This document shows, piece by piece, positions 63,438 through 64,000 of a stretch of 64,000 nucleotides of DNA. Every line of letters begins with the position of its first letter. The first letter of the stretch is position 1. This stretch comes from G963691835 sp963691835 (GTDB taxonomy: Bacteria; Pseudomonadota; Alphaproteobacteria; Thalassobaculales; Thalassobaculaceae): the NCBI GenBank assembly GCA_963691835.1, contig OY829383.1, positions 3,286,001-3,350,000 of the forward strand. Reading direction: 5' to 3'. The position numbers were made by a program, and so were the translations under genes. The notes beneath the pieces were generated by a model. The model made no database searches. It had not been told where the DNA came from and saw only the letters and a list, made by a program, of their open reading frames with translations.

Positions 63438-63686
63438 TCAAAAGTCCGTACAGCGCCCCTTGTGCTCCCAATCACCGAACCGTGTCGGTTCGGGTCCGTC
63501 GTAGCCGCCGAGTTCCTTGGGCAGATCCTTGGCGGCGGCGCGAGGGTCAAGATCGGCCGGACGCTCCACCGGTGACGCCGTCGTCGGCTTCCGGCGCGGT
63601 CCTTCCGGTACGGGCGCTTCCGAGAACGCGCGCCTTGGGGCGGTTCCGGCGGCTGATTTGGTTTGGCTCGTCATCGTCTTTTCCAT
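63438..63686 (-). CDS. SDHAF4-type (DUF1674) succinate dehydrogenase assembly protein
   Basis: A small protein of 82 residues (or 78 from ATG 63674) with an Ala/Pro/Arg-rich variable front and the highly conserved end LPKELGGYDGPEPTRFGDWEHKGRCTDF split at a few places, which is the DUF1674/SDHAF4 signature. In eukaryotes and bacteria such proteins help the flavinated SdhA subunit assemble. It diverges from htpX with 93 bases between the starts. Confidence 0.9.
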   Translation of the reverse strand: MEKTMTSQTKSAAGTAPRRAFSEAPVPEGPRRKPTTASPVERPADLDPRAAAKDLPKELGGYDGPEPTRFGDWEHKGRCTDF

Positions 63687-63779
63687 ATGGCGCAACTTGC
63701 GCCGGGCGCCAAGTCTTGATCGTCGAACCGAATTCCCCAAATCGAGCCGTAGATAGAGAACCTTAGGGACGACTTCGCC

Positions 63780-64000
63780 ATGGGCTACGCCCGCACCGCC
63801 CTCCTTCTGGCCGCGATGACAGGCCTGTTCCTTGCCGTCGGCTTCATGCTTGGCGGCGAAGGCGGGCTGATTCTGGCGCTTGGCGTCGCGTTCATGATGA
63901 ACGCCTTCGCGTATTGGAACTCCGACAAGATGGTCTTGTCCATGTACGGGGCCCGGCGGATCGGCCGCGACGATATGCCGTGGTTCCATGACATGGTCGC
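63780..64000 (+). CDS. htpX: HtpX, membrane zinc metalloprotease (N-terminal part)
   Basis: The first 73 codons of a gene that continues beyond the window. The N-terminus has two membrane helices (ARTALLLAAMTGLFLAVGFML and ILALGVAFMMNAFAY in turn) followed by WNSDKMVLSMYGARRI, the conserved HtpX phrase. HtpX degrades misfolded membrane proteins; the HEXXH active site lies outside this window. ATG 63780 agrees with the family start. Confidence 0.95.
   Translation, partial: MGYARTALLLAAMTGLFLAVGFMLGGEGGLILALGVAFMMNAFAYWNSDKMVLSMYGARRIGRDDMPWFHDMV

Overview
This 64 kb window is GC-rich, gene-dense chromosome from an alphaproteobacterium. The evidence is the gene order ftsW-murG-murC-murB-ddl-ftsQ-ftsA-ftsZ-lpxC-bamD-recN-ligA, an FtsZ with a long Ala/Pro-rich linker, an SDHAF4 (DUF1674) protein beside an odc-type decarboxylase and htpX, and an ATP-type pckA. 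Rhodospirillales-like ancestry is my best guess, but it rests on general resemblance only. I see no insertion sequence, phage, CRISPR array or rRNA. The only tRNA is the one for selenocysteine.

Layout. 1-15017: division and envelope cluster, all on the + strand, with most starts overlapping the previous stop; the two gaps (ftsQ/ftsA and ftsA/ftsZ) are each filled by a mini-ORF with its own Shine-Dalgarno sequence. 15091-22964: a periplasmic protein, a LapA-like protein, an ornithine cyclodeaminase/TrpF/aldo-keto reductase run, a zinc alcohol dehydrogenase (-), and PAS, VOC, amidase and cyclic-nucleotide-binding proteins. 23094-26271: type I secretion ATPase plus membrane fusion protein. 28019-32594: a Gld-type ABC-2 cassette (ATPase, permease, GldG-like, DUF4340). 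32840-38371: pckA, then a two-subunit ABC exporter whose first gene carries an in-frame amber codon exactly at the Q-loop glutamine.

The most notable locus is 40589-45767 on the - strand: rhodanese, selA, selB, tRNA-Sec (selC), then a GrdB/PrdB-like protein whose reading frame is interrupted by UGA at codon 154, followed by a hairpin in the usual bacterial SECIS position and a strong terminator. This is a nearly self-contained selenocysteine operon in which the insertion machinery, its tRNA and its client are linked; only selD is not in the window. Gene finders would split the selenoprotein into two unrelated ORFs.

45838-53212 holds an MFS carrier, a photolyase with a DUF2256 zinc-ribbon protein, and a group of small-molecule enzymes (ketopantoate reductase-like, TauD dioxygenase, isocitrate lyase/PEP mutase superfamily, Rieske oxygenase). 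53283-64000 holds a Prx5-type peroxiredoxin, DsbD, AlgH/YqgE, an isochorismatase-family hydrolase, a partial type II secretion operon (gspL-gspM-gspC-like-gspD, - strand), an ornithine/lysine decarboxylase, SDHAF4 and the start of htpX. With the starts chosen here, no gene-free stretch exceeds about 250 bases.
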